Shown here: positions 55,205 to 64,000 of the stretch, piece by piece
Layout: every line of letters begins with the position of its first letter
Position numbering within the stretch: position 1 is the first letter of the stretch
Source of the DNA: Roseitalea sp. MMSF_3546
GTDB lineage: Bacteria > Pseudomonadota > Alphaproteobacteria > Rhizobiales > Rhizobiaceae
Direction: 5' to 3'
DNA: 64,000 nucleotides
NCBI RefSeq assembly: GCF_030732865.1
Contig: NZ_JASHKB010000020.1
Location: 1-64,000 of the forward strand
Program-made: the position numbers and the translations under genes
Notes under the pieces: generated by a model
Database searches by the model: none
What the model saw: the letters and a program-made list of their open reading frames with translations, nothing else
Told to the model about the DNA's origin: nothing

Positions 55205-56551
55205 ATGGACACGAGCACCGCCGCCGAGACCGGTCCGCGCCCCTTCGAGGTGACCAACCGCATGGTCTTCGCCATCGCGGTGCCGATGACGCTGGCCTAT
55301 CTGACGACGCCGCTGCTCGGCATCGTCGATACCGCCGTGGTCGGCCAGTTCGGCGATGCGGCGCTGATCGGCGGGCTCGCCATCGGCGCGATCCTGTTCG
55401 ACATCGTCTTCACCACCTTCAATTTCCTGCGCATGGGCACGACCGGCTTCGTCGCCCAGGCGGTCGGTCGCGCCGACCAGGCCGAGCAGCAGGCCGTGTT
55501 CTGGCGCGCGGTGATCATCGCCGCCATCGCCGGCGCGGTCCTCGTGCCGATCGCGCCGCTGATCGGCGGTCTTGGCCTGTGGTTCATGGCGCCGGGCGAG
55601 GATGTGGCCGCGGCGGCGAGCACCTATGTCGCGATCCGCTTTCTGGCCGCTCCCTTCACGCTGATCAACTACGCGATCCTGGGCCTGCTGCTGGGACAGG
55701 CGCGGGCCATTGCCGGTCTCGTGCTGCAGACGTTGATCAACGGCATCAACATCGCCCTTTCGATCCTTCTGGGGCTTCATCTAGGCTGGGACGTCGCCGG
55801 CGTCGCCTGGGCGACGGTGATCGGCGAGACGAGCGTGGCCATCGGCGCGCTCGTCTGGTTGTGGCGCGGCTTTGACAGGCAGGCCGCGCCCTCGCTCGGG
55901 CGCGTCATGGACAAGACGCTGTTCCTGCGCCTGATCGCGGTCAATCGGGACATCATGATACGCTCGTTTGCGCTGCTGGCGGCCTTTGCCATGTTCACGC
56001 GCTTTGGCGCGCAGTTCGGCGCGGTCACGCTCGCCGCCAACGCCATCCTGATGAACTTCTTCTTCATCGCCGGCTATTATCTGGATGGCTTCGCCGTCGC
56101 CGCCGAGCAACTGGTCGGGCGCGCGGTCGGCGCGCGCTACCGGCCGGCGTTCTGGCGCGCGGTGCGGCTGACCGCCGTCTGGGGCTTCGTGCTCGCCGGC
56201 TTCACGACGCTGGTCGTGCTGGTCGCCGGCGCGGTCTTCATCGACATCATGACCACGGCCGGCGATGTGCGCGCCGAGGCGCGAGCCTACCTCGTCTGGG
56301 CGGCGGTCACCGCGATTGCCGGCGTGCTCGCCTTCCAGATGGACGGGGTCTATGTCGGCGCGTCCTGGTCGGCCGACATGCGCAACATGATGCTGGTTTC
56401 GCTGGCGATCTATCTGGCAAGCGCGTTCGCGCTGATCCCGGTCTTCGGCAACCACGCGCTGTGGTTCTCGCTCAACCTGTTCCTAGGCCTGCGCGGGCTG
56501 ACGCTCGCCGCCCTCCTGCCGCGCCGCGCGCGAACGATCTTCGGTGCCTGA
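55205..56551 (+). CDS. MATE family efflux transporter (DinF-like)
   Basis: Multidrug/toxin exporter coupled to sodium or protons. The 448-residue protein has 12 hydrophobic helices in two pseudo-repeats. Motifs include FAIAVPMTLAYLTTPLLGIVDTAVVG at the start, LRMGTTGFVAQAVGR, and LLAAFAMFTRFGAQFG to AEQLVGRAVGARYR in the second half, the DinF/NorM-like pattern. The stop is directly against the pyrD stop on the other strand. Neither substrate nor coupling ion can be read from this sequence. Confidence 0.9.
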   Translation: MDTSTAAETGPRPFEVTNRMVFAIAVPMTLAYLTTPLLGIVDTAVVGQFGDAALIGGLAIGAILFDIVFTTFNFLRMGTTGFVAQAVGRADQAEQQAVFWRAVIIAAIAGAVLVPIAPLIGGLGLWFMAPGEDVAAAASTYVAIRFLAAPFTLINYAILGLLLGQARAIAGLVLQTLINGINIALSILLGLHLGWDVAGVAWATVIGETSVAIGALVWLWRGFDRQAAPSLGRVMDKTLFLRLIAVNRDIMIRSFALLAAFAMFTRFGAQFGAVTLAANAILMNFFFIAGYYLDGFAVAAEQLVGRAVGARYRPAFWRAVRLTAVWGFVLAGFTTLVVLVAGAVFIDIMTTAGDVRAEARAYLVWAAVTAIAGVLAFQMDGVYVGASWSADMRNMMLVSLAIYLASAFALIPVFGNHALWFSLNLFLGLRGLTLAALLPRRARTIFGA

Positions 56552-57646
56552 TCAGGCGCCCGGCAGGGGCCGCGCCGCCCACTCCTCGACCTTGCGGTCG
56601 CGCAGCGCCGCGATCGACGAAACGCCTTCCCGGTCCAGCCTGTCGGACAGCCCGCCCAGGATGCGCGCGGCAAGCTGCGGGCCCTGATAGATCATGCCCG
56701 TATAGAGCTCGACGAGATCGGCACCCGCCTCGATCTTGGCAAGGGCGGCCGCGGCGCTGTCGACCCCGCCCACGCCGATCAGCGTCATCCTGGGGCCGAC
56801 CCGCTGCCGCGTCCTTGCGAGCATGATCGTCGCGCGCTCGAACAGCGGCCGGCCCGACAGCCCGCCCGCCTGGCCCGGATCACGTGCGAGCCCGGTGCGC
56901 GCCAGCGTCGTGTTGGAGACGATCATGCCGTCCATGTCCTTGGCGGCGACCTCGGCGGCGATGTCGTCGAGCGCACCCTCCTCCAGATCGGGCGCGATCT
57001 TGACGAAGATCGGCACGCGGCGCCGGCCCTGCGCGATCAGTCCACGGCGCGCCTCCGACAGGCGTTCGAGCAGCGCGGCCAGTTGCGCCCGCCCCTGCAG
57101 CGCGCGCAGCCCCGGCGTGTTCGGCGAGGAGATGTTGACGGCGAAATAGCCCGCCAGATCGTAAAATTCAGTCAGCCCGCTGACATAGTCCGCGATACGG
57201 TCCTGGCTGTCGGCATTGGCGCCGATATTGACGCCGACAACGCCGCCGGCCGGACGCCTTGAAAGCCGGTCCCTGACGACCGCGTGGCCGGCATTGTTGA
57301 ACCCCATGCGGTTGATCACGGCATGCGCCTCGGCCAGGCGGAAAACGCGCGGCCGCCGGTTTCCCGCCTGCGGTCGCGGCGTCACCGTGCCGATCTCGGC
57401 AAAGCCGAAGCCGATCGCCAGCAGAGCGTGCGGCACCTGGGCGTTCTTGTCGAACCCGGCGGCGACGCCGACAGGGTTGGGAAAGGCCAGTCCCGCCGTC
57501 CGGACGGCAAGGCGCGGGTCGGCATCGGCGCGCTGGCCCGGCACGAGGCCCGACTTCAGCGCGGCGATCGCCATGTCATGGGCGGTCTCGGGATCGAAGC
57601 GGAAGGTCAGCCAGCGCCCCAGCCGGTCGCGCAGCGCCATGGTCAT
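56552..57646 (-). CDS. pyrD: Dihydroorotate dehydrogenase (quinone), class 2
   Basis: Flavin enzyme of pyrimidine synthesis that passes electrons to quinone at the membrane. The 364-residue protein has the N-terminal membrane-associated helix (LTFRFDPETAHDMAIAAL), FPNPVGVAAGFDKNAQVP, IGTVTPRPQ and INRMGFNNAG, the catalytic Ser in VNISSPNTPGLR, and the FMN-binding GVGGV and LVELYTGMIYQGP. The ATG at 57646 overlaps the DUF952 stop (ATGA), showing coupling; ATG 57640 also possible. Length is normal for class 2. Confidence 0.94.
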   Translation of the reverse strand: MTMALRDRLGRWLTFRFDPETAHDMAIAALKSGLVPGQRADADPRLAVRTAGLAFPNPVGVAAGFDKNAQVPHALLAIGFGFAEIGTVTPRPQAGNRRPRVFRLAEAHAVINRMGFNNAGHAVVRDRLSRRPAGGVVGVNIGANADSQDRIADYVSGLTEFYDLAGYFAVNISSPNTPGLRALQGRAQLAALLERLSEARRGLIAQGRRRVPIFVKIAPDLEEGALDDIAAEVAAKDMDGMIVSNTTLARTGLARDPGQAGGLSGRPLFERATIMLARTRQRVGPRMTLIGVGGVDSAAAALAKIEAGADLVELYTGMIYQGPQLAARILGGLSDRLDREGVSSIAALRDRKVEEWAARPLPGA

Positions 57647-57993
57647 CGGCGCGCGGGCTCCGGCAGCACATGCACCCCGTCCTCGCCCAGCGGCAGCGGC
57701 CGGACCCAGACGACATGGTCCAGTTCGAGCGGCGCATAAAGGTGCGGAAACAGATCGCCCCCGCGCGAGGGCTCGTAGCGAAGCGCCGCGCCGAGCGCGC
57801 GCGCATCGACCGCCACCAGCACCAGATCCGCCCGACCGGCGAAGTGCCTGGCGGCGGTTTCGGCCAGTTGCGCGGCGGTGGAAAAATGGATGTAGCCATC
57901 GGCGTGATCGACCGGCGCGCCGGCAAACACGCCCCTGGCTTCGGCCTCGGCCCATTGCGCGGCGGTGGCGATCTTGTAGATCAGCGGGTCCAT
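57643..57993 (-). CDS. DUF952 family protein
   Basis: 116-residue soluble protein. The family pattern YKIATAAQWAEAEARGVFAGAPVDHADGYIHFS is present (split over residues 6-38), with LVLVAVDARALG, LRYEPSRGGDLFPHLYAPL and VVWVRPLPLGEDG. DUF952 folds like ADP-ribosyltransferase-type domains, but no activity is established. It lies just before pyrD with overlapping stop and start, a frequent rhizobial pair. Confidence 0.85.
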   Translation of the reverse strand: MDPLIYKIATAAQWAEAEARGVFAGAPVDHADGYIHFSTAAQLAETAARHFAGRADLVLVAVDARALGAALRYEPSRGGDLFPHLYAPLELDHVVWVRPLPLGEDGVHVLPEPARR

Positions 57994-58147
57994 CGGCCCC
58001 GTTTACGACGCCGTGCGCAAAGCGCAAGCCCGGCCGGCGCGCTGTCCCCTTGTGCATCGGCCGCCATCACAATTCTCACGCATTGTCGTGTCATCGAACC
58101 GTCGAAGGGACAAGTCCCGGGCGCTGCGCGCGCAAGGAGGATCGACC

Positions 58148-58570
58148 ATGTTCAAACCAATTCGCAAGGCCGCCGTTTCGGGCCCGCTCGCGCTGGCGCT
58201 GGCCGCCGGCCTGGCGCTGCCCGCTGCGGCGCAGGGCCGCTATGTCATGGAGCCGACCGACAACGGCTATGTGCGCATGGACACGCAGACCGGCGAGATG
58301 TCGGTGTGCCGGCTGCGCGGCGAGCAGATGGTGTGCCAGATGGCCGCCGACGACCGCACCGCGCTGATGGAGGCGCTCGAGGAACTGGAGGCGCGCGTCG
58401 CCGTGCTCGAGCGGCGGCTCAACGTCACCGCGCCCGATGCGATCGAGCGCGACGGCCTGCCCTCCGAAGAGGAGTTCGAGCGCGGCCTTGGCTACATGGA
58501 GGAGTTCATGCGCCGCTTCATGGGCCTTGCCGAGGAGTTCGGCCTCAACCGGCAGCCGTCCGAGCCGTAG
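58148..58570 (+). CDS. Secreted small protein with coiled-coil segment, unknown function
   Basis: 140 residues from ATG 58148 with a strong ribosome site (AAGGAGG, 7 bases away). A signal peptide is clear (LALALAAGLALPAAA, cut before QG near residue 27). The mature part has YVMEPTDNGYVRMDTQTGEMSVC, a two-Cys region (C..CRLRGEQMVCQM), then a Leu/Glu/Arg-rich coiled coil (MEALEELEARVAVLERRL) and a helical C-terminus. I recognise no family. Its 3' end overlaps the oxidoreductase gene on the other strand by 26 bases. Confidence 0.75.
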   Translation: MFKPIRKAAVSGPLALALAAGLALPAAAQGRYVMEPTDNGYVRMDTQTGEMSVCRLRGEQMVCQMAADDRTALMEALEELEARVAVLERRLNVTAPDAIERDGLPSEEEFERGLGYMEEFMRRFMGLAEEFGLNRQPSEP

Positions 58571-59621
58571 CCGGGCGCCCGCCGGCGGCGGGCTCGGCCA
58601 GGATCCGTTCGATGATGTCGATCGCGGCGGCGCTCTCGTCGATCGGCATGAGCGCGTGCTGCGTGTCGCCGCGTGCCAGCGCCTGCTGCACCGCCACGGC
58701 CTGGTGGGCGAGCCCCGAGCCCAGGGCGGGGCAGCGCAGCCGCTTGCGTCCGTCCATGGAAAGGCGCCGCGCCAGCCTGCCGCGCAGGCCCCGGTCGCTC
58801 GGTGCGGTCTGCATCGGCCGTTGCCACACGCTCAGCGCCTGGGCGGCCAGGAACGGCCGGTCGAGGCGCAGCGTGCCCGCTTCGCCAAAGATGGTGAAGC
58901 TGTTTTCGCCGGCCTGATCTTCGCGCTCGACGAAGCCGATTTCGACCGAGATCGGCGCATTGCCGCAGGCCAGGGTGAACGTGGCGCTGATGTCCACGCC
59001 GTTCGGCGCGGCCAGCCAGGCACTTTCGACGAGCTGCGGCCGTCCCAGCAGATGCGCCGCCACCGAGATCGGATAGACGCCCAGATCGAGGCAGGCCCCG
59101 CCGCCCAGCGCCGGGTCGAACAGCCGGTGGCCGGGCTCGAACGGCCGGTGGAAGACCAGGCTCGCCTCGGCGCGCCGCACCGCGCCGATCTCGCCCGCCT
59201 CGATCATCGCCCGGGCGCGCTGCACCGCCGGCAGAAAGCGCGTCCACATCGCCTCCATGGCGAAGACGCCGGCCGTTCGGGCCGCGTCGCCGATGGCACG
59301 GGCATCGGCGGCATGCATGGTGATCGGCTTTTCGATCAGCACGGACTTGCCGGCGCCGATCGCGGCCATCGCCTGCGCCTTGTGCGCCGGATGGGGCGAG
59401 GCGATGTAGACGACGTCGACATCGGGGTCCGCCAGGAAGGCGTCGCCGTCGCCATGGGCGCGGGCGAAGCCGTGGGCATTGGCGAACCGGTGCGCTCGTT
59501 CGGCGTCGCGCGAGCAAACCGCCGCCTTGCGCGCGCCGGGCACGTGGTCGAGATCATCGGCGAATTTCGCCGCGATCGTCCCGGTCGCCCAGATGCCCCA
59601 ATTGGTGCCTTTTTCGTCCAT
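58545..59621 (-). CDS. Gfo/Idh/MocA family oxidoreductase
   Basis: NAD(P)-dependent dehydrogenase family that mainly acts on sugars and inositols. The 358-residue protein has a Rossmann motif WGIWATGTIAAKFADDL near the N-terminus (G-x-A-T-G-x-I-A), DVVYIASPHPAHK, the conserved EKP motif SVLIEKPITM with the catalytic Lys, and the C-terminal alpha/beta domain including CLDLGVYPIS. The substrate cannot be assigned and the neighbours do not help. A long minus-strand frame reading the complement of the same region is a shadow. Confidence 0.88.
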   Translation of the reverse strand: MDEKGTNWGIWATGTIAAKFADDLDHVPGARKAAVCSRDAERAHRFANAHGFARAHGDGDAFLADPDVDVVYIASPHPAHKAQAMAAIGAGKSVLIEKPITMHAADARAIGDAARTAGVFAMEAMWTRFLPAVQRARAMIEAGEIGAVRRAEASLVFHRPFEPGHRLFDPALGGGACLDLGVYPISVAAHLLGRPQLVESAWLAAPNGVDISATFTLACGNAPISVEIGFVEREDQAGENSFTIFGEAGTLRLDRPFLAAQALSVWQRPMQTAPSDRGLRGRLARRLSMDGRKRLRCPALGSGLAHQAVAVQQALARGDTQHALMPIDESAAAIDIIERILAEPAAGGRPATARTAAG

Positions 59622-59766
59622 GTCGTCCCCCGTCGGTCGCTTGCGGCGTCAGTGCGGCCGGTTATCGCACGCTTGTCTCAACAAGCGGCAAACGTGCCGC
59701 CCCGCAGGTTCGATCCGGCCGCGAGGACGGCCCGCCACAGCGGCGAAAAAAGCCGTCCGGGCACGC

Positions 59767-59794
59767 TGGACAGGACGATGCGGCGTGCTATAAA
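59767..59794 (+). promoter_or_regulatory. Likely sigma-70 promoter of tRNA-Phe
   Basis: TGGACA (59767) and TATAAA (59789), each one base from consensus, with a 16-base spacer. The tRNA 5' end is 81 bases after the -10. Confidence 0.55.
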
Positions 59795-59875
59795 CCGCGC
59801 GATCTGAGCGGCGCGCAAGCGTCCAGTCGGCGAAGGCCACGATGCGACGGACGCATCGCTCCGCCGCCCTCTCGT

Positions 59876-59950
59876 GCCCGGGTAGCTCAGGGGTAGAGCA
59901 GCGGATTGAAAATCCGCGTGTCGGTGGTTCAAATCCGCCCCCGGGCACCA
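59876..59950 (+). tRNA. trnF-GAA: tRNA-Phe (anticodon GAA)
   Basis: 75 bases including an encoded CCA. The acceptor stem GCCCGGG / CCCGGGC is perfect. The D arm is GCTC..GAGC with AGGGGTA in the loop, the anticodon arm GCGGA-TTGAAAA-TCCGC gives GAA at positions 34-36, and the T arm has GGTTCAAATCC. It stands alone. No integrase or second attachment copy is seen beside it. Confidence 0.97.
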
Positions 59951-60060
59951 CGCGCTTTCGCGCGAAGGGTCCATTCGCGGCGACACGTCATTCCCCGTGA
60001 AAGGGCAGGAAGGGCCCGGCTGGCGCCCGATCGGCACGGCCGCGGCGATCCGCCCCGCAC

Positions 60061-60101
60061 TTGATTGGGATCAATGGGCTGGCGGGACCAGGCGCTAGAC
60101 T
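60061..60101 (+). promoter_or_regulatory. FNR/FixK-type promoter before the hibernation factor gene
   Basis: TTGAT-TGGG-ATCAA (60061-60074) is a perfect FNR/FixK site. TAGACT (60096-60101) serves as -10, placing the site centre at about -40.5 to -41.5, the class II activator position. The start of transcription would be near 60108, 53 bases before the ATG at 60161. Confidence 0.82.
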
Positions 60102-60160
60102 GGCTGGCCAAGGCGAGTGTTCACGGGCCGTCGTGCTCAAGGACCGCCGTCGGAGGCAAC

Positions 60161-60739
60161 ATGCAAACCGAACCTGAGATCGCCTATCGGGGGATGGAGC
60201 CTTCGGGCAATGTCGATCGGCGCGTGCATGAACGCATTGCACGGCTCGAACGGTTTTTCGGACGCATCAACAGTTGCCGCGTGATCGTCGATGCGCCGCA
60301 TCGTCACCATCGCAAGGGCAATCACTATGCGGTGCGCATCGAGCTTCGCGTGCCGGGCGGCGAGATCTCGGTCGACAACGAGCCCGGCGACGTCAATGCG
60401 CACGAGGACGTGCTGGTCGCGATCCGCGATTCGTTCGATGCCGCAGAGCGGCAATTGCGCCGCTGGAAGCAGACCCATGCCGGCCGGCCGCAAGCCCGCG
60501 CCGCCCCACTGACGGGCCGAATCGCCGAGATCGACATCGAAAGGGGCTTCGGGCAGATCATGGCCACGGACGGCCGGCTCGTCTACTTCCATCGCAATGC
60601 GGTGGTGGACGGTGATTTCGATGCGCTGTCGGAGGGCTCGCCGGTCGAACTGGTCGTCGACCAGGGCGTCGGGGAAGGCGGCCCGCACGCCAGCACCGTC
60701 CGTCCGATCAGCGCCCAGGCCTTCACCGGCGGCATCTAG
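60161..60739 (+). CDS. Ribosome hibernation factor (HPF/RaiA) fused to a cold-shock-like domain
   Basis: 192-residue soluble protein in two parts. The N-terminal part (1-110) is HPF/RaiA-like: VDRRVHERIARLERFFGRINSCRVIVDAPHRHHRKGNHYAVRIEL, with DVLVAIRDSFDAAERQLRRW (split motifs). The C-terminal part (about 122-190) reads LTGRIAEIDIERGFGQIMATDGRLVYFHRNAV, a cold-shock domain pattern with RNP1-like GFGQI and RNP2-like VYFHRNAV. HPF domains bind the small ribosomal subunit in resting cells. A perfect FNR box precedes it, so it is expected to rise when oxygen falls. GGAGG lies before the ATG. Confidence 0.86.
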   Translation: MQTEPEIAYRGMEPSGNVDRRVHERIARLERFFGRINSCRVIVDAPHRHHRKGNHYAVRIELRVPGGEISVDNEPGDVNAHEDVLVAIRDSFDAAERQLRRWKQTHAGRPQARAAPLTGRIAEIDIERGFGQIMATDGRLVYFHRNAVVDGDFDALSEGSPVELVVDQGVGEGGPHASTVRPISAQAFTGGI

Positions 60740-60742
60740 GCG

Positions 60743-61417
60743 ATGGCCGGCCGCCGCTCCACTGCCCAAGCCGTCGAGGTCGCCTTGGGGACGCACGAGC
60801 TTGGCGGCTTTCTCGCCGTGCCCGAAGGCGCAACGGGCCTGGTGATCTTCGCCCATGGCAGCGGCAGCAGCCGGTTCAGCCCGCGCAATAGGCAGGTGGC
60901 CGAGGGCCTGCAGGCACGCGGGTTTGCCACCCTGCTGTTCGATCTGCTGAGCGAAGCCGAGGCCCGGGATCGGCAAAACGTCTTCGACATCGCGCTTCTG
61001 GCCGCGCGCATGGGCGAAGCCATCGACTGGACGCGCGGCGACGACCGCCTTGCCGCGCTGCCCATTGGCCTGTTCGGCGCGAGCACCGGCGCCGCCGCCG
61101 CCCTTGTCGCCGCCGCGCACAGCCCCGGGCATGTCGACGCGGTCGTCTCGCGCGGTGGAAGACCCGACATGGCGCAGGCCGCGCTCGCCCTTGTGCGCGC
61201 GCCCACGCTTCTGATCGTCGGCGGCAATGACAGCGGCGTGATCGCGCTCAACGAGTCGGCCTACGCCGAACTGACCTGCGAAAAGCAGCTGTCGATCGTC
61301 GCGGGCGCCACACACCTGTTCGAGGAGCCGGGAACGCTGGACCAGGTCATCGATCTGGCCGGCAACTGGTTCGCAACGCATCTGGGCAATCGGCCGACAC
61401 CCCGGCCCGGCCCCTGA
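60743..61417 (+). CDS. Alpha/beta hydrolase (dienelactone hydrolase-like)
   Basis: 224-residue soluble hydrolase. It has FAHGSGSSRFSPRNR after the first strand (oxyanion region), the nucleophile elbow FGASTGAAAAL with Ser in G-x-S-x-G, the Asp in VGGNDSGV and the His in ATHLFEEPG. Homologues are often fused to a phosphoribosyltransferase domain; here only the hydrolase part is present. It starts 3 bases after the hibernation-factor stop and is therefore part of the same FNR-led transcript. The substrate is unknown. Confidence 0.85.
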   Translation: MAGRRSTAQAVEVALGTHELGGFLAVPEGATGLVIFAHGSGSSRFSPRNRQVAEGLQARGFATLLFDLLSEAEARDRQNVFDIALLAARMGEAIDWTRGDDRLAALPIGLFGASTGAAAALVAAAHSPGHVDAVVSRGGRPDMAQAALALVRAPTLLIVGGNDSGVIALNESAYAELTCEKQLSIVAGATHLFEEPGTLDQVIDLAGNWFATHLGNRPTPRPGP

Positions 61418-61521
61418 GGCACGGCTCGCCACGGGCTTCGATGCGCGGCCGCCATCGCCCGCCCGGGCACTGCAAGGGTTCGCTGGCGGGGCGCTCCCGG
61501 AGACAACGACAGGAGGACGTC

Positions 61522-62049
61522 ATGACCCAAACGATACTGGTCGCCACCGACGGATCGGATGGCGCGCGCAGCGCCGTCGCCCTGGCCGGCCGGCTCGCCG
61601 GTTGCCTTGACGCGAATCTGACCGTGCTGCACGTTCTGCTGCATGGCAACGCGGCCGAGCAAGCGGGCGAACTCAACGAGGTGGAGCGGATCGTCCCGCA
61701 CGTCTCGCGCGCGGCCATGCCGCGCCTTGCCAACGTACCGGCCACGATGGGCGAGGTGTTCAGCGCCTCGCAAAGCGCCGAGGAAACGGCGCGCATCGTG
61801 ACCGTGCTGGGCGAGCGGATCGCCGAGAACGCGGCCCTTTTGGCAAAGCAGTCCGGGGCCGCCAGGGTCGATACGCGCGTCCTCGGCGGCGATTATGCCG
61901 GCACGATACTGGACACCGCCGACGATATCGGCGCCGACATGATCGTGGTCGGCAGCCGGGGTCTGGGCCGCCTCAGGCAGCTTCTGGTTGGCAGCGTCTC
62001 CCACAAGGTCCAGCAGTACGCAAAGTGCACCGTTGTCACCGTTCGCTGA
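61522..62049 (+). CDS. Universal stress protein (UspA family)
   Basis: 175-residue single-domain protein. It starts ILVATDGSDGARSAVALAGRLA, has the extended helical middle region (MPRLANVPATMGEVF), and ends with VVGSRGLGRLRQLLVGSVSHKV, which is the ATP-binding G-x2-G-x9-G-S motif, so it is likely of the nucleotide-binding Usp type. AGGAGG lies before ATG 61522. It follows the hydrolase gene by 104 bases in the set led by the FNR box, and comes before the N-ATPase genes. Usp proteins often accompany low-oxygen regulons. Confidence 0.92.
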   Translation: MTQTILVATDGSDGARSAVALAGRLAGCLDANLTVLHVLLHGNAAEQAGELNEVERIVPHVSRAAMPRLANVPATMGEVFSASQSAEETARIVTVLGERIAENAALLAKQSGAARVDTRVLGGDYAGTILDTADDIGADMIVVGSRGLGRLRQLLVGSVSHKVQQYAKCTVVTVR

Positions 62050-62108
62050 CTGCCGGTTCGTCCCGGCACGCGTCGAACCCGGCACCGGTCCGGTTTTCGC
62101 CCGCCGCA

Positions 62109-62122
62109 TTAACCTCGATCAA
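62109..62122 (+). promoter_or_regulatory. Imperfect FNR/FixK-like site before atpD
   Basis: TTAAC-CTCG-ATCAA keeps a perfect right half-site and has two mismatches in the left half. It lies 178 bases before the likely atpD start. No good -10 is found at the expected distance; read-through from the usp gene is also possible. The 250-base gap holds nothing else I can identify. Confidence 0.35.
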
Positions 62123-62197
62123 TGACGGCGCGGGCCATTTGGCTTCACGCTGGCGGCAGGACACCATGACCTGGCGTAGTATTTGGCGACGACATGA

Positions 62198-64000
<1,803 letters not shown>

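Noticed and set aside
59876-59950. tRNA-Phe as an integration site
   Set aside because: No integrase gene and no second copy of the tRNA 3' end in the neighbourhood; flanking genes look ancestral.

Overview
The window is G+C-rich chromosomal DNA packed with genes on both strands. The gene content points to an alphaproteobacterium of the order Hyphomicrobiales (Rhizobiales). Pointers are the phoR-pstSCAB-phoU-phoB order with long N-terminal extensions on PstC and PstA, a GcrA cell-cycle regulator beside a dense cluster of GANTC (CcrM) sites, a class I lysyl-tRNA synthetase, a SAM-II riboswitch before metZ, a PodJ-like polarity protein, a two-domain dCTP deaminase and mosaic palindromic repeats. 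A bacterial voltage-gated sodium channel and the start of an alternative F1FO-ATPase (N-ATPase) operon suggest a sodium-rich, perhaps marine, habitat. The genus cannot be named from the sequence alone.

Layout. 1-1.5 kb: end of an unknown gene and a polyphosphate kinase 2. 2-9.8 kb: the phosphate regulon, with tandem Pho boxes just before pstS. 9.8-14 kb: gcrA, argD-argF and an hslO broken by one apparent missing base. 14-19 kb: an RND efflux pair. 19-29.6 kb: apaG, a CDP-alcohol phosphotransferase, metZ with a SAM-II riboswitch and terminator, dcd, a sodium channel, a membrane glycosyltransferase, an orphan solute-binding protein, a fatty acid hydroxylase, a TerB-like protein and lysS. 29.7-32.5 kb: an S24 repressor divergent from a PycTM-like membrane protein, then small genes and cspA.

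32.5-40.4 kb: a fatty acid beta-oxidation run on the minus strand (merR, acyl-CoA dehydrogenase, gst, thiolase, paiB-like, fadJ-like). It is led by a MerR gene and a strong palindromic operator, and is interrupted by a low-G+C GIY-YIG nuclease gene lying among palindromic repeats. 40.8-44.5 kb: a PodJ-like protein with seven 17-residue repeats. 44.9-47.1 kb: a TauE/TIGR02186/DUF3429 operon. 47.1-53.4 kb: the ligase-associated DNA repair set (pdeM, Lhr-like helicase, exonuclease, ATP-dependent ligase); the ligase has one palindromic repeat before it and a second inserted in frame. 53.4-59.6 kb: assorted metabolic, transport and envelope genes. 59.9-64 kb: tRNA-Phe, then a perfect FNR/FixK box leading a hypoxia-type set (ribosome hibernation factor fused to a cold-shock domain, hydrolase, universal stress protein, N-ATPase).

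Most interesting places: the GIY-YIG/palindrome cassette, the in-frame repeat in the ligase, the cross-shaped repeat before it with two differently sequenced but equally paired hairpins, the GANTC cluster, the PycTM-like/S24 pair, and the FNR-box gene set.
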